Of a DNA stretch of 64,000 nucleotides, positions 39,622 to 51,297 are shown one piece after another. Where the stretch lies: NCBI GenBank assembly GCA_000310025.1, contig FN649727.1, positions 4,781,621 to 4,845,620 of the forward strand, written 5' to 3'. Numbering within the stretch: position 1 is the stretch's first letter; each line of letters begins with the position of its first letter. Source of the DNA: Ectocarpus siliculosus. Lineage: Eukaryota; Sar; Phaeophyceae; Ectocarpales; Ectocarpaceae. The translations under genes and the position numbers were made by a program. The notes under the pieces are model-generated. The model was not told the DNA's origin. It did no database searches and worked only from the letters and a program-made list of their open reading frames with translations.

Positions 39622-41083
39622 CCGTTGGCTAGTTCCGAAGCTCTTTTTGCAAGCGCGCCCGATAGTAGCCCATGGAAGCGGTGCTTCCAGTGTCCGGCCG
39701 GTAGTACGTTGCCACGCGGCTGCGGTCTCGGCGCTTAGAATTGGTGTGTTTTGAGTCGATGTTGAAAAATAGACGGGGGGGCAGTAGCGCGCGGGGCAAC
39801 GGGGCACCTCGTGTAAAATCTTGGCGTTGAAGTGTATTTCTACTAAATTAAACAAGCACGCGCGATGAAGGATTTCGAGCCCCCTCGTCGCTTTCGCGGG
39901 GGCGATCCACTTCCGCGGGGAAAATAACGATAGTTCACCTTGCTTGGCGGTCCGTTCTTTGCATGCATTCAGACGTATTCTATTGAGGAGAAGGGCATAT
40001 CCGACGAATCAGAGACAGACATACCTTGTCACAGATGCGGGCTACGGGAAGGGATGAATTGTGTTCGCTATGCACCTTGTGCACGAAACGGTGTGGCACG
40101 GCGGCAAGGTTCGCTGGCATCACGATGAGCAAAGATTAGCTCATGAATGTCGGCCGGCGGTGCCGTCGCGGTGATGGTGGAATTAATGTCGGTCGACATG
40201 TCATTGCCGGAACACGCGCCTCTCGCTTTGTTTAGAGTCGGGGATTCGGTTAAGGGTGTGGAATTATCGACAGGCGACAAGGGCCATTCGCCAGATTGCC
40301 GAGAGAGCTGGGATGGGTCCCAAACGGGTGTCACTGTATCCTTTGCGCATAGGAGCTGCCATAGTACTTGCAACCGGAGGAGAGATTTCGGAACGGGTTA
40401 TCCAAAGGGAGGACAGATGGAAGGAGTGGCGAAAAGTCGAATTGCCCTAGAATTCTAGAGATACCACCATTCAAAGCGAAACATAGCCGTAAAAAACACT
40501 CGTCATACATAGTGCACCGGTGGTTTCACGCGGAGCAGAGAGCCACGAGCATCCTAACACAGCATTTGACAGAGCCTACGCCCTCCATAGGGCAAGCAGC
40601 ACACCTGAAAGTAATCTTGATCGTCGAATTAAGTCGGATTGCATGAGGCCTACTTACCCCGACGGGGATGACATCCTTCCTTGAGGGACTAGACACCCTC
40701 GCCTTTCTAAGGGTCATTCGATGGGTGTGACAAACCCCAACAGTCACGATTCTCCTGTTTCTTCTTCCTTAAAGCCTTCGTAGATATGGGCGTGTACCTG
40801 CAGCATCAGCTGGCATCAGGCCCTCCCTGCGACTAGAGGAAGTACTGCTGGCAAAGCCTTTAATTCGACCGCATGTCCATCCAAGGCAACCCTATATTTT
40901 CCCCAACCCGCTCCACGCCCCACGCCAAAAGTGTTGGGGTACCCCCCCCCCCGCCCCCCCGCTCACCAGCCCTACCCCGTAACAACAATCACCAACAGAT
41001 GATGCATCTCCACTGCAACTAAGACGGAAGAAGACACGCACCATCGCTAAAAAACTGAATAGGCCGGAGGTAAGAGTCTCATT
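39622..41083. other. Convergent intergenic region with mobile-element remnant
   Basis: Lies between the 3' ends of the BRAP-like gene (+) and the 402-residue unknown gene (-). It contains the tyrosine-recombinase remnant at 40147-40449. The rest shows no supported coding exon. A C-rich tract is present at 40942-40970. Confidence 0.6.
40147..40449 (+). pseudogene. Tyrosine recombinase (integrase) C-terminal fragment, frameshifted
   Basis: Two overlapping frames together read like the end of an eukaryotic tyrosine recombinase. The first frame gives PLALFRVGDSVKGV. A frame change at about 40255 then continues WNYRQATRAIRQIAERAG, followed by SLYPLRIGAAIVLATGG and VIQREDRW. The R-I-G block and the final RW match the catalytic-core pattern (HSLRIGGA ... 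GRW) of DIRS/Crypton-type and viral integrases. The usual His before LRIG is Tyr and the catalytic tyrosine is not seen, so it is inactive. It could derive from a Crypton/DIRS element or an integrated algal virus; this fragment cannot decide between them. Confidence 0.6.
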
Positions 41084-43507
41084 CTACCGCACGGACGACA
41101 GTGCCACCGCCACGTCCTTCGCCTGCTTTCGGGAGTCGCACCGATACACCTGCAGCAGACACGAATGGGTGCGATTGAGCACATCAAGTTTTACGTTGTT
41201 ATAGGAGAGAAGAGATAGCTTGGTGTGAACGGAATGTTGATTGAGTCCACATCCTGGTTGTTTATTCGCCGACAAAGGGCTGTACTCGCCTGGGCGATAA
41301 CGGCAGCACGACACTTTGGGGACGATGTTCTCCTCTCCATCACAATACGTACGCGTCAACTCCACGTGCATCAACACTTCTTTTAAAGTCCCCGGGAGAA
41401 GAAGAGGCGGTGCGATAGGCGCTCCTTGTTCGTTCACAGCGCGCAGGCCTTCTGCTCCTCGCCTTACCACACAACATGCTACCAAAACCATCGACTGCGA
41501 GACTCGAGAACGAATAGAGGGATACATGAATAGCTGTTTTCAGCCTCCGCCGATAGTGCCACGTGCGGACGTGCGTGCGGACGCGAGCGTCTCGGGGCGA
41601 GAAAGGGCGGAGGCCCCGGCTTTCTTACCCGGGAGACCACGGGGAACTTCCATATCGGCCGGTTGTTCGGATCTCCTGTCCACTCTTCCTCTTCTTCCAA
41701 CCTTTCTACTAGTTCCTCGTCTTCTATAGCCTTTTCCGTTCCGGCATCATCTTGATCGCGTTGCACCGCTTCCCCCCCAAAAGCGGCGGCGGCGGTGGCA
41801 GTCTGTGGGAGTGTCGTCGTGGCATGAGAAACAATTCAACCTTCCCGCATTGTACGATAATACGCTTGGACACGAACCACGCCCCCTAGACATGAGTGCT
41901 GATTCCGGCAGCAATTTGAACTTCTCTACGCATTGCGATGTATGCGGATGCCCTTACGCCCACGACTGTACTCTTGCACTTGCTCCAAAACCTACAAAAT
42001 GTGTTCAACTAGGTTTTCGCCCACAAGATGGCCATACACTCACGTTTGTGGACCCTGAGCCACCGCTACCATTGCAAATGCAAAGACAACATCGACCACA
42101 ACAACAACAACCAACGACAGCAACGACGACGACAACGACAACGACGACAACGACAACGACGACAACGACAACGACGACAACAACAACCAACAATATCTCA
42201 CCGTCTCGCCGGCGTCTTCCGCTCCTCCGGCCAACTCCAACTCCAACTCTACCCGTGGCGCCTCGAGTTCGGCGGCAACTGCATCCGCTTGCTCGGACAG
42301 AGAGTCCATCACTTCCCGAGAAGTTCTAAGGGGAGAGAAATCGATCTCCACCTCGTCCACGGCATCAGGCCCCTGGCCCTGTTTACAAAATATAGGCGTT
42401 ACATTTTTGGTTTTGAGGTCGCGGTAGCGAGGAACGGAGGGCACTCGTGTATTTATTCCTGTGTCGCATCTGGATGAGGGGTGTATTATGTGGTTGTTCC
42501 GTCCACGAACGGACCACGGTCGGGTTGGTTGTCTTTCTGTAGCAGCCCGCTCACTCGGCACGTCTCAAACGGGCATGGAGGCCAGCGTCTAGGCATCAGC
42601 GTTTGCCTCAAAGCTCGCCCAAAATGTGTACGGGAGTGTGCTGACGTTGCTTCCAACGGGCAGGGCCTCAGTACAGGAACAAGACCGAACCGGTTGGTTG
42701 TGCCGCTACCACGGATGTTTTCGAGAGCACCAACCAATCCGTTATTTCTGGAGGTATGGGTGAGGGCCTCCCTAGCGTCTGCGATTGATTCTGCTCACCG
42801 TTAAAACGCTGGTGCAAGGCATGGCTTTCGCGTCGCAAAACTGCCTGAAGATGTTTTGAAGAGGGCTACCCTTGCGCTCCCTCCGATAGCCCGTGCCCCT
42901 TAGAACGACGTAGCCTTGTTTCTTGGCCAGATCGTACGCCTAAAAAGGGGGTAGATTGACGACGTACAGTAGTACACACCGCAGTACACATATATATGTG
43001 CAGCAGCATCAGTAGTTTGGATCATTCTTGATTCTTTTAGCGGCAATCCTTCAGCCACACATAGACCCGACTTAGCAAGTTCGAATAACATTAAGATCTT
43101 CAACATGCACGTGCTTCGACACATTTCTACTAAACATGAGCAAACGAGAGCGATGCATACATTGTCAGCGTCGTTATCGACAGACAAATATACCTACCTA
43201 CCTTTCGTTCTGACTCATTCAGACGGTGGCAGACACCTCGGCTCCCCGTTCCCCGTTTTTTTGCAGCCTGGCCTCTCGACAGCCGTTCTACATCGTCTAG
43301 CGAGGGTCTGCCACGGTCGGACTTTTTCTTTTTCGCCTGAAGGTGATGATGATGTCGCTTGCAGGTTGTGGCGCGAACAGCGACAGCGGGGGAACTCGCG
43401 GCGACAGAGGGACATGATTGTCCAGGTGTGAAAATCACGAAGCAGGACGTGACACCCATGGCACAGCTGCCCACAACGGCCATAATAAAGACACAAGCTT
43501 TCCCCAT
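41084..43507 (-). CDS. Unknown protein with N-terminal signal sequence
   Basis: Five minus-strand exons: 43507-43202, 42939-42799, 42378-42202, 41802-41629 and 41494-41084. Every junction is phase 0 and the total is 402 residues. The N-terminus (MGKACVFIMAVVGSCAMGVT) is a hydrophobic signal peptide or anchor followed by a Ser/Ala/Lys/Arg-rich, His-run stretch. Exon 2 is the best ordered segment (AYDLAKKQGYVVLRGTGYRR ... NIFRQFCDAKAMPCTSV). Exons 3 and 4 are acidic (DAVDEVEIDFSPLRTSREV; EELVERLEEEEEW, with NNRPIWKFPVVSR). The last exon has LPGTLKEVLMHVELTRTY and ends DSRKQAKDVAVALSSVR. I do not recognise the family. The signal sequence followed by a basic Ser/Ala-rich stretch would fit entry to the secretory route or, in algae with secondary plastids, the plastid. 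It is head-to-head with CRY-DASH copy 1. Confidence 0.65.
42096..42190 (+). repeat. (ACGACA)n / (CAA)n microsatellite
   Basis: Repeated CAACGACGA units at the donor side of the intron following the exon that ends at 42202 of the minus-strand gene. Confidence 0.9.
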
Positions 43508-43734
43508 AAGGCTCCAGCGACTGCAAGACGGAGATTGACGCGGCTGGGTTTGGTGTGTGTGAGGCAGAGACGCAGAGATCTCGAGAGGAAAACTTGAGGC
43601 ACGGGACTGTCAGATGCGGCGCATGACTCAGCATCTCAGCATCTCGTCATCTCATGGCATTTCTACCCTCTCTCGTTGCGCTGCTGCTTTCTCCAATACG
43701 AGAGACGACGCACACCACCCGACAGAGCCATTGA
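43508..43734. promoter_or_regulatory. Shared head-to-head promoter region of unknown gene and CRY-DASH 1
   Basis: Only 227 bp lie between the two divergent start codons. It includes short repeats (CAGCATCTCAGCATCTCGTC at about 43627-43650). No TGACGT motif is present here, unlike upstream of CRY-DASH 2. Confidence 0.55.
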
Positions 43735-46700
43735 ATGCTTCTACATTTTCGGAGACCCACGGCCGTGGCGACTCTCTTTTGTTTGCTGCCGGCCTCACAA
43801 TCTTTCTTTGCCGGAATCACAATCGTGGGATATCCTCGATATCACCACAACCAGAGCTATAGTTCGTGGAGAACGCTGCATGGTGCGATGATGGCGAGCA
43901 TGATGTCGGCAGGTGGTACCGCTGCTGGTGGTAGTGCTGCTGCTCTAAAAGGTGCCGCTGGAATCGTTTGGTTCAAATACTCTGACCTACGTCTGGAAGA
44001 TCACGAGCCTCTAGCCCTGGCTCATCGAGAAAGCGCGCAAGTAGCGCACGTTTTCTGCATCGACGATCGATGGTTTGGGCAGACCAGGTGAGCATACACG
44101 ATCTTTCTCGCAGACAACGATCACCGATATAGACTACGATCAAGGGTCACGAAATGTATGTTTTTGCGTCTCTCTAGCCTGCTTTACACATTTCACGTGC
44201 GTCTCCACTAAGAGCGCAACGAGGTTGATGCGCCCACTGTAACACAGGTCTGTGCGAAAAAAAAATCTGGACACATAGGCCACCCCCCCTTCGGAGGAGG
44301 AAGAAATTCGAAAAGTTACCATGAATCGCCGAAAAATTACCATGAGGTTGCAGTAGATGGATAATGGTAAACGCGCCTCACTCTCGTTACCCGTTCTGCA
44401 TCATCTACCTCCTCGGCATCGATGCCGGCCCAGACTCATCACCCAGTCGTGTACTACAGGAACAATCGGACAAGCAGCCTACCGTATATGACACAAGATA
44501 ACACACCCCCTGGACCGATTTTCAAAGCTCGATTACTCCACGACGAAGAAGGTGCATAAATGAAACAATACGTTTTCGAACAGCTCTCGACGAGACGGTT
44601 CCAACGCCGCCGTTTTCGGCGCTGTGACTCTTCCTGCTGTTGAGAAATCGAGCTTTGAAAATCGGTCAAGGGGGTGTGTTATCTTGTGTCATATACGGTA
44701 GTTCGCTAGTTCGCGTACAACAAGTATTTAGTACGAAGAAAGTACAGTAGTTACAGTACAGCACAGCAACAAAGTAGTAATAAATAGTAGTATGGATCAA
44801 AAAGCTCGAGATCAGTCCATTCAATTGGAACAGGTCATTGACCAGCTTTCACATTGAACCACCTGCCTTGCAAACTTGCCCTTGCCGCCTCCTCTATCTA
44901 TAGAACTGCACAACAGGGAACATGGTCTCGCAAATCTACTCGTAGCCTTGGTCTTCTTGTAGGGTTACGTTTGACTTGACCAATCGGCCACACGGACGGG
45001 CAACTGGTGGGCTTTAGCGGCTGCCCCTGGGGTATGTATGCATGCGAAGATTGCGATGATGACCCTGTAATGTGCGGGGTGTCTGCCATCTCTCGGGGGT
45101 CTCCACAGCTCCACAGAGAGAGTCAGCAGCGCCAGCGGTGATGCACACCATGCGAGAACGGGACGCCGAAGCACCGACGCCTCGGCAGAAAACCCGGGGA
45201 TACAAGGGTATATCCCCCCCCCCCCTCCCCGGTGTTTGCCATCGGGGTTTGGGTTTTCGTCGCTTGGCAACGACGTTGTAAAACAAGCCCCCCACTCGGT
45301 GTTTGCCATCGGGGTTGGGTTTTCGTCGCTTGGCAACGACGTTGTAAAACAAGCCAATTCACTTCGTGAACTCGGCAACCAGGTTACCGTTTTTTTTTTT
45401 ACCTCGTTTTTTTTTTTTTGGCGGTAACCATAATGGTGGTCGAGTAGATCATGTTGTGCAGGGTGGAAAACCCTCACTCCGCGCAACGGGGGATGATCGC
45501 ACCACGTTGTGTTAAAATGGTCAAGCTTCCTCGAGGCAGTTACACAGTGCTTACAACTGTCTCTGGAAGTAAAAGCACCAGAAAATAAATTAAGTCATAC
45601 GTAGCTGTCATCCGTACGCAAGGAAGTAAGCACAAGATGCCGAACACCCTTAGCAGGATGCAGCTCACCCTTCATGCGACTCGCCAAATACCTCACGGCG
45701 CTTCGCGCTTGGTGATGTGAGAGCCTGGTCCGGTGAGAACCCGGCGTGCTCCGTCCCGGCTTTGTAGGGATGCGAGGTCAATGGTCAAACGACTACGGCA
45801 TGCACGACTATGAGTACACCCCCCCCCCCCCCTGAAGCGCCGATGCCTCGGCGGAAAACCCGGGGATACATGGGTACATGTCCCCCCCCCCAAAAAAAAA
45901 AAAAATGACCCCGATGTTAAAAGGGTAAGCCTGTTGACTGAGTAGTCTACTACTCAGTCAGCGGCTGACTGAGAAGTCTAATGAGTAAGCCTTTCTAACA
46001 CCCGAAGCGCCGACGCCTCGGCCGAAAACCCGGGGATACATGGGTGTATGTCCCCGCCCCCCCCCACAAATGACCCACCCACCCCCAAATGACCCCGATT
46101 TTCGATTAGTAGGCCTATGTGTCTTGATTTTTTTTTCGCACAGACCCTTGGTTCGTTCGTGAATCATGCCGTTCACACGCGTAAGGTTGAAAATTTGAAA
46201 TTTGTAAATTTGACGCGCATTTTATGTCTATGCAGCCCTGGTGGTTCCATTGGTACCCTTGTAAGCCACTGACTGCTGTCTATGTTAAGGGGTCGGGTCT
46301 CTCTGGAGCGAACAAGACGCGTTTAGACGTGGAAAACGCAGAATCTTGAGAAAACATCAAACGAAGGAATTAACTGCCGAAACGACGTTTTCGCGTCAAA
46401 ATTGAAGGTTAGCACGCTGAGGGAAAACGTTGAGAGAGATGGAATATAACCGCAGTGCTTTACCCTGCTGTACTACCCGGGCTGGCGCACGTCAAAAATA
46501 TACCAAAAGGAGTGTAGATTGGCGCCCAGAATAATTGGGATGAAACCACACACACTGCATGCAGTCAGCCAAGGATTTGGCCGTGTGTAGCAGTGATGGG
46601 TACAGCAGACCAACAATGCAGTCATACATGTAGACGCGCTGGGGACATACCCAACTGCGTAACGTCGAGCGGTAAACAAGTACAATATTGTGACATATCC

Positions 46701-49700
46701 CCACACACGAGCGGCCCCTGTCTACTTCTCTGACAAAACATTTGCCGTAGGCGTGGGACAAGCAAGATGTCCGCAGCCCGCTGCCGCTTCCTCCTCGAGA
46801 GCGTCGCCGACCTGCGGGCCCGCCTCAGGGAGAGAGGGTCCGATCTGCTGGTGCGACGGGGACACCCTGAAGATGTCATCCCCGCGCTGGCCGCGAGGCT
46901 GGGGGGCGGTTCGGTGGCAGGGGTTACTCTCTTCGCGCACACCGACGTCTGTTCCGAGGAGGCGGACGTGCACGCGGCGGTCAAGTCGGCGCTGGCGGCA
47001 GCGTCGTCTGCCGGTAGAGGCGGTGGCGCCGCTGTTGCGGTGAAGGAGGCGTGGGGCAACACCTTGCACGACGTGGCCGACCTGCCGTTCGACTTTCCGA
47101 GCGGCGTCCCGGAAATTTTCACGCAGGTGCGGCGGCGGAGGCGTGCACCAGGCAATTCCGTATGACGTTTGTGTACGGAGAGCTTTTGTTGCTGACTATA
47201 CTGCCTGGTCATTGGATCCAGTAGAGATATCGTAGGTCACGGGCAGCCCCAACCAGTAGTACTCGGGGAGGAGGCGGCATATTCGTGCCGCATCTACACC
47301 AGCTACTACTTCTCCATCCCATTTTTCAACCGCGTGTTGTGTATACTTCTTTCGCTTCATTGTCGGAAAACTTGCATCTCACGCTGTAGTCTGTCGCTGT
47401 CGGCCTTTCGCGCTTGCTTGTGCTCGAAACGCCCGGCCGAGTCATGGGACTGTGAACACCAACTTTGACGTCGTTGAAGATTTTTCCTTTGGGCAGAAGT
47501 GCATCCCCTCACACCAGTGTCTTCGTGTATGCATCAGTGACGTCAGCATATCAAACGACAAAGAACAACATCAGTCGCGGCGTTGGAAGACCGCCACGCC
47601 GCAATCACGTTTTCGGCATGTTGCTTAGCATAGAATCCCTGCCATACCTCCCTTTTCGACCCCCGTTCATCATGTAGCTTCGCCGCACCCGACCAACGCG
47701 AATCATTCACCAACACGCTCGTTCTCACCTAAGTTTTCTAAGTCGGGACGTCGTCCTTTCTTGCTGCGTTCCGCTATCATGCCATCTGCGCCGCGCACGC
47801 CGCGCAGTTCCGCAAGTCGGTGGAGTCGAAGTACTCGTGCAAGATGCGACCACCGGTGCCCCTGCCAAGCCCTTTCCGCCCCGTGCCCACCGGCACCACC
47901 CAAGACGACGGCGAAGCGTCAGCGCCCGGCGCGATCCCCACGACGGAAGAGCTGGGCCTCGGCACGGCGCCCGAGCGAGACGCCAGGTCGGTGTTTCCCT
48001 TCAACGGGGGCGAGACGGCGGGGCTCAGGCGCGTCCAAAGTTACATCTGGGATGAGGACCGCCTGCGCGAGTACAAGGTGACCCGCAACGGCCTGCTTGG
48101 GAGCGGCTTCTCGTCCAAGTTCTCGCCGTGGCTGGCGCTTGGGTGCCTCTCCCCCAGGACGATCGTCAAGGAGGTCAGGGTCACGCGTCGCTGAACTTTT
48201 TTGTTTGAGCGCACTTTCGCCCAGCGCGCAGGGGACCCTGGTGCAGGGCTGTTTCGTTTTGAGTTCATGTCTTTTGTCGGGAGTGATCCACGATGCTCAC
48301 ACGGGAAGTGGGGGCTTGAGATGCTTGGTGCTTCTCCTGCTGTTGTGCCCGTCGTTGTGGTCGCATCCCGGGCTCGCTGGGTGTTTTACGAGTCTGAGAG
48401 AAAGCACTGAATGCAACCACAGAAGAAGGGACTGACGGTGAAGCGGAACAACAGGAATGATCTCGTGTAACAACTCAGAAGGCAGGGCTGTCGAGAGCAG
48501 TTGAAAGCTACGGGTGACGGGAGTGCCTTGGGGTGTTTTAAGGAGAACGCTGCGGGAGTGGTGCATTTTTTGTCGTCATACAACACTGTGTGCGAAAGCC
48601 TCCGATAACCCACCAGCCCTCTTTACTTCCCCCATAGGGCACCTTTTTTGCGTGGGCAGCCCGAACTGCTACTGTTTCGGCGGCAGAAACGAACGTGCCG
48701 CATGCCGTATACCTCGACAGGCAGACCCGTAGCAGCGTACACACGAGCGTCAGCCTCTCTGCGGGTCTGTTCACACAATAAGAATGCTTAACAAAAACAA
48801 CACTCGGAACCCCAGGTGTTTTTTTCGTTGTTCTTCCCGTCGAACAGATCAGGAAGTACGAGACGGACCGAATCGCGAACGACTCTACCTACTGGCTCAT
48901 ATTCGAGCTCCTGTGGCGAGACTTCTTCCGGTACAGCGCGGTCAAGAACGGCAATTCCATCTTCCACCTGGGCGGCCCGCGGCGAGATACCGGGAGGCAG
49001 AGATGGCTCGACGACGCCGGCTCCCTAGAGGCGTGGAAGGAGGGGGAGACCGGATATCCGTTAATCGACGCCAACATGCGGGAGCTCAAGGCCTCCGGGT
49101 TCATGTCCAACAGGTGGGGTGGGTTTGTGAGAACTTGGCGCGGGGGAATCAATTCGATATGAGTTCCTTTCGTCTAGAGTTGCGTGCGACTCAATCGACT
49201 TGAAACTCGTGAGAACTCTGCAGGTAAGTATCAATGGTCCGGCAAGACACGTCGCACATCGCACGAACGGTGTTGTGTTCATTCCCCATTCTCGTCTGTC
49301 CTTGCCACCAACCACGTGCTCTTTCGCCATGATAAGTTTAACATGTGGCAGCTCTTGCCCACGCGTTCTGCTGCGCCACGGTTGACCTCTCTAGGGGGCG
49401 GCAGGTGGTGGCGAGCTTCTTCACGAGAGACTTGCAGATGGACTGGAGGCTAGGGGCCGAGCACTTCGAGGAGTACCTCTTGGACCACGACCCGGCATCC
49501 AACTGGGGAAACTGGAACTACGTGGCCGGCGTAGGCAGCGACCCTCGAGAGGGCCGCTATTTCAACGTAGGTGTTTGTCTTGTGCTTTTGTGGCACCTCG
49601 TTACTCTCTCTGATTTTTGGTATTGTGTTGTTTTTCCCTCTCCCGAACGTTTGCGTTTCTCGCGAAGATTCGGGTCAATGCTCGAGCGGCAAGTACTCCT

Positions 49701-50503
49701 TTGAGCGTAAAAGCTTGGCCAGATTACGTAGCTCACGCCCTGCACCTTCCCTCTGTGCATCTCCCGAAAACGTGCGTGGACGAATTAGATCGAAAAACAG
49801 GCTAAGACGTACGATGCAGAGGGCGCGTACATGCGTCACTGGCTACCGGAACTGGCCGCACTCCCAACCACAGCCCTCCAGGTAAAAATTGCGTTCACAC
49901 TAAAGGAAAAGGGCAGAGACTTGGAGTGGAGCTGATAGGTGGAGGGAAAACTTGGGATGAGCAGGAATATTTTATCCTTTGCATACCGAAGATGGTGCGG
50001 TGTCTGCCCTGCCCTCCAAGTTGGAACGGACCACGCAATTCAAGTGCGAGAATAACGTCGAGAAGTTTGCGTTTTTTCCCGGGCGGGGAGAAAGTTTGGA
50101 CGACCAGTGTCGGTGGACGCATGTATCGTGGTTTCTTTCTTGACTTGCTTGAACGCAACCTTGCTTCCTTCATCTCTTCCTTCCACCTTTGCGTCGTGCT
50201 TGCCTCGTCTCTGTGCACTCCCGCGCTTCTGCCGCTCTTGGGAAAACTACAAAACAACAGACTCCGGGCGGAATAACAACGATGCTGCGGCACATGCACG
50301 CCATCCCGACTAGCGTGTATCCGGACCCCATCGCCCCTCTCAAGTTTTCCAAAGCAGGCGGTGGAAGGGGCGGTGGTCGGGGGGGAGACGGTGGGCGGGG
50401 TGGCCGCGGAGGGGGAGGCAGAGGTGGAGGGGGGAAAAGGGGCGGCGGCGGGAAAGGGGGGAATTCCGGCAGGAAGTTTAAGGCGTCCCGCTTGCAGACC
50501 TGA
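43735..50503 (+). CDS. CRY-DASH: CRY-DASH cryptochrome/photolyase, copy 1, with predicted plastid-type leader
   Basis: Exons 43735-44087, 46751-47126, 47808-48173, 48848-49113, 49395-49566, 49789-49881 and 50261-50503 give 622 residues; intron phases are identical to copy 2. Photolyase-family flavoprotein; CRY-DASH proteins bind FAD and an antenna (MTHF) and repair CPDs in single-stranded DNA. Seen: [36 protein letters not shown], the FAD-binding-domain blocks [57 protein letters not shown] and [16 protein letters not shown]. The tryptophan electron-transfer triad appears intact (RQRW, MDWRLG, GNW), and the lesion-stacking Trp is W388 (TGG at 48914). From ATG 43735 a hydrophobic leader ends ALPASQSFF-like ([11 protein letters not shown]), similar to the ASAF cleavage motif of heterokont plastid presequences. 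A later ATG at 43888-43893 would give a leaderless form. The C-terminus is a Gly/Arg-rich (RGG-like) tail. Confidence 0.95.
44480..44700. mobile_element. 221-bp MITE with 55-bp terminal inverted repeats
   Basis: Both ends read TACCGTATATGACACAAGAT when oriented inward, and they match over about 55 bp with a single mismatch, up to CAAAGCTCGATT. Ends of TA on each side fit a TA target-site duplication as in Tc1/mariner-type MITEs. No coding capacity. It lies in intron 1 of CRY-DASH 1. A decayed relative lies at 22735-22937. Confidence 0.88.
45168..45230 (+). repeat. Short poly-C-ending repeat, copy 1 of 3
   Basis: Unit beginning GAAGCACCGACGCCTCGGC with AAACCCGGGGATACA, ending in a poly-C tract. 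Related units start at 45834 and 46004. Confidence 0.75.
45231..45819 (+). repeat. 521-bp dispersed repeat (copy A) with duplicated 5' segment, in CRY-DASH 1 intron 1
   Basis: The core 45299-45819 has the same length as 58513-59033 and differs by only a few bases. Its first 58 bp (GGTGTTTGCCATCGGGGTT...) are also present as an extra tandem unit at 45231-45289. Inside are inverted GGTTACCG/CGGTAACC arms around T-tracts at about 45380-45430. The last 99 bp form the solo repeat seen at 3739-3837. No open frame is supported. Confidence 0.92.
45834..45895 (+). repeat. Short poly-C-ending repeat, copy 2 of 3
   Basis: GAAGCGCCGATGCCTCGGCG followed by AAACCCGGGGATACATGGG and a poly-C tract, then poly-A. 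Confidence 0.75.
45936..45991. mobile_element. Short foldback sequence
   Basis: Arms GACTGAGTAG / CTACTCAGTC around TCTA, followed by AGTCAGCGGCTGACT. The second half shares its CAGTCAGC/GCTGACT core with the foldback at 9908-9982. Confidence 0.55.
46004..46058 (+). repeat. Short poly-C-ending repeat, copy 3 of 3
   Basis: GAAGCGCCGACGCCTCGGCC with AAACCCGGGGATACATGGG and the terminal C tract. Confidence 0.75.
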
Positions 50504-51039
50504 GTGTGCGGTACTAGGTTCTCAGGACAGGACAGGGCTGGCCCGTGAGCACCAGAGGCTTCGCGTGCGGCCATTGCTACTGATACATGTAGTGCTCTGC
50601 TCATTTTGCGTGTCTTCTCATCCAAAAGGATGTTCGGGTTCGCCAGGCAATGTGCTGTCGGTTTCGGTGGTATCGAGTGCTGCGCGTGACCGCTGGATGG
50701 GGTTTGTGGATTTATGGAATCTGAAACGGTTTTCGCTATTTTATAGTGGAAGACGCAAGTGCGTCGTGGTGAGAGTATAGTTCTTTGGGGGGACGTTTTG
50801 TGTTTTTGTGCATGTACCACTAATAAGGCTTATAGTTTCGGGTATTCGGTGCTTGATGCATAGCAACTGCTGTTGAAGACCCACGTAAATGATATGTCTA
50901 ACATGCGCGCCCTCATAAGGTGCATTCCCAAGATCCAACACAAAAACAGCGACAGCAGTAGTTCCCCAATTGCAAAATTGGGGTGTCAGCCAGCGCAATC
51001 CCGAAAAAAGCAATAAAGAAATCCTGTCCGAAATTTCGA

Positions 51040-51165
51040 TACTTTGATCGAGTAAAAAAACTGACAAAAATCCATACATTAATCAAGTAAAAAAACTGAT
51101 CGAAATCGACTCTGTAATCAAGTCGAAAAACTGATCGAGATCCATACTACTGTATTCAAGTGAAA
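51040..51165 (+). repeat. Tandem repeat, period about 39 bp
   Basis: Degenerate units containing AATCAAGTAAAAAAACTGAT and ATCGAAATCGA/ATCCATAC alternate at least three times. Confidence 0.7.
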
Positions 51166-51297
51166 CATGTATTGGAAATCGACACATTTAACAATTGAAA
51201 GCATGTGATCACGTCCAATAGTTGAATCAAGTCAGAAATGTCACACTTCTCACGTGCTTGATAGAGCCTCGGGGAATTGGAATCGTTTATATATGTC

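Noticed and set aside
42116-42184. Poly-Thr or poly-Val open frames
   Set aside because: Microsatellite translated; lies in the intron after the exon that ends at 42202.
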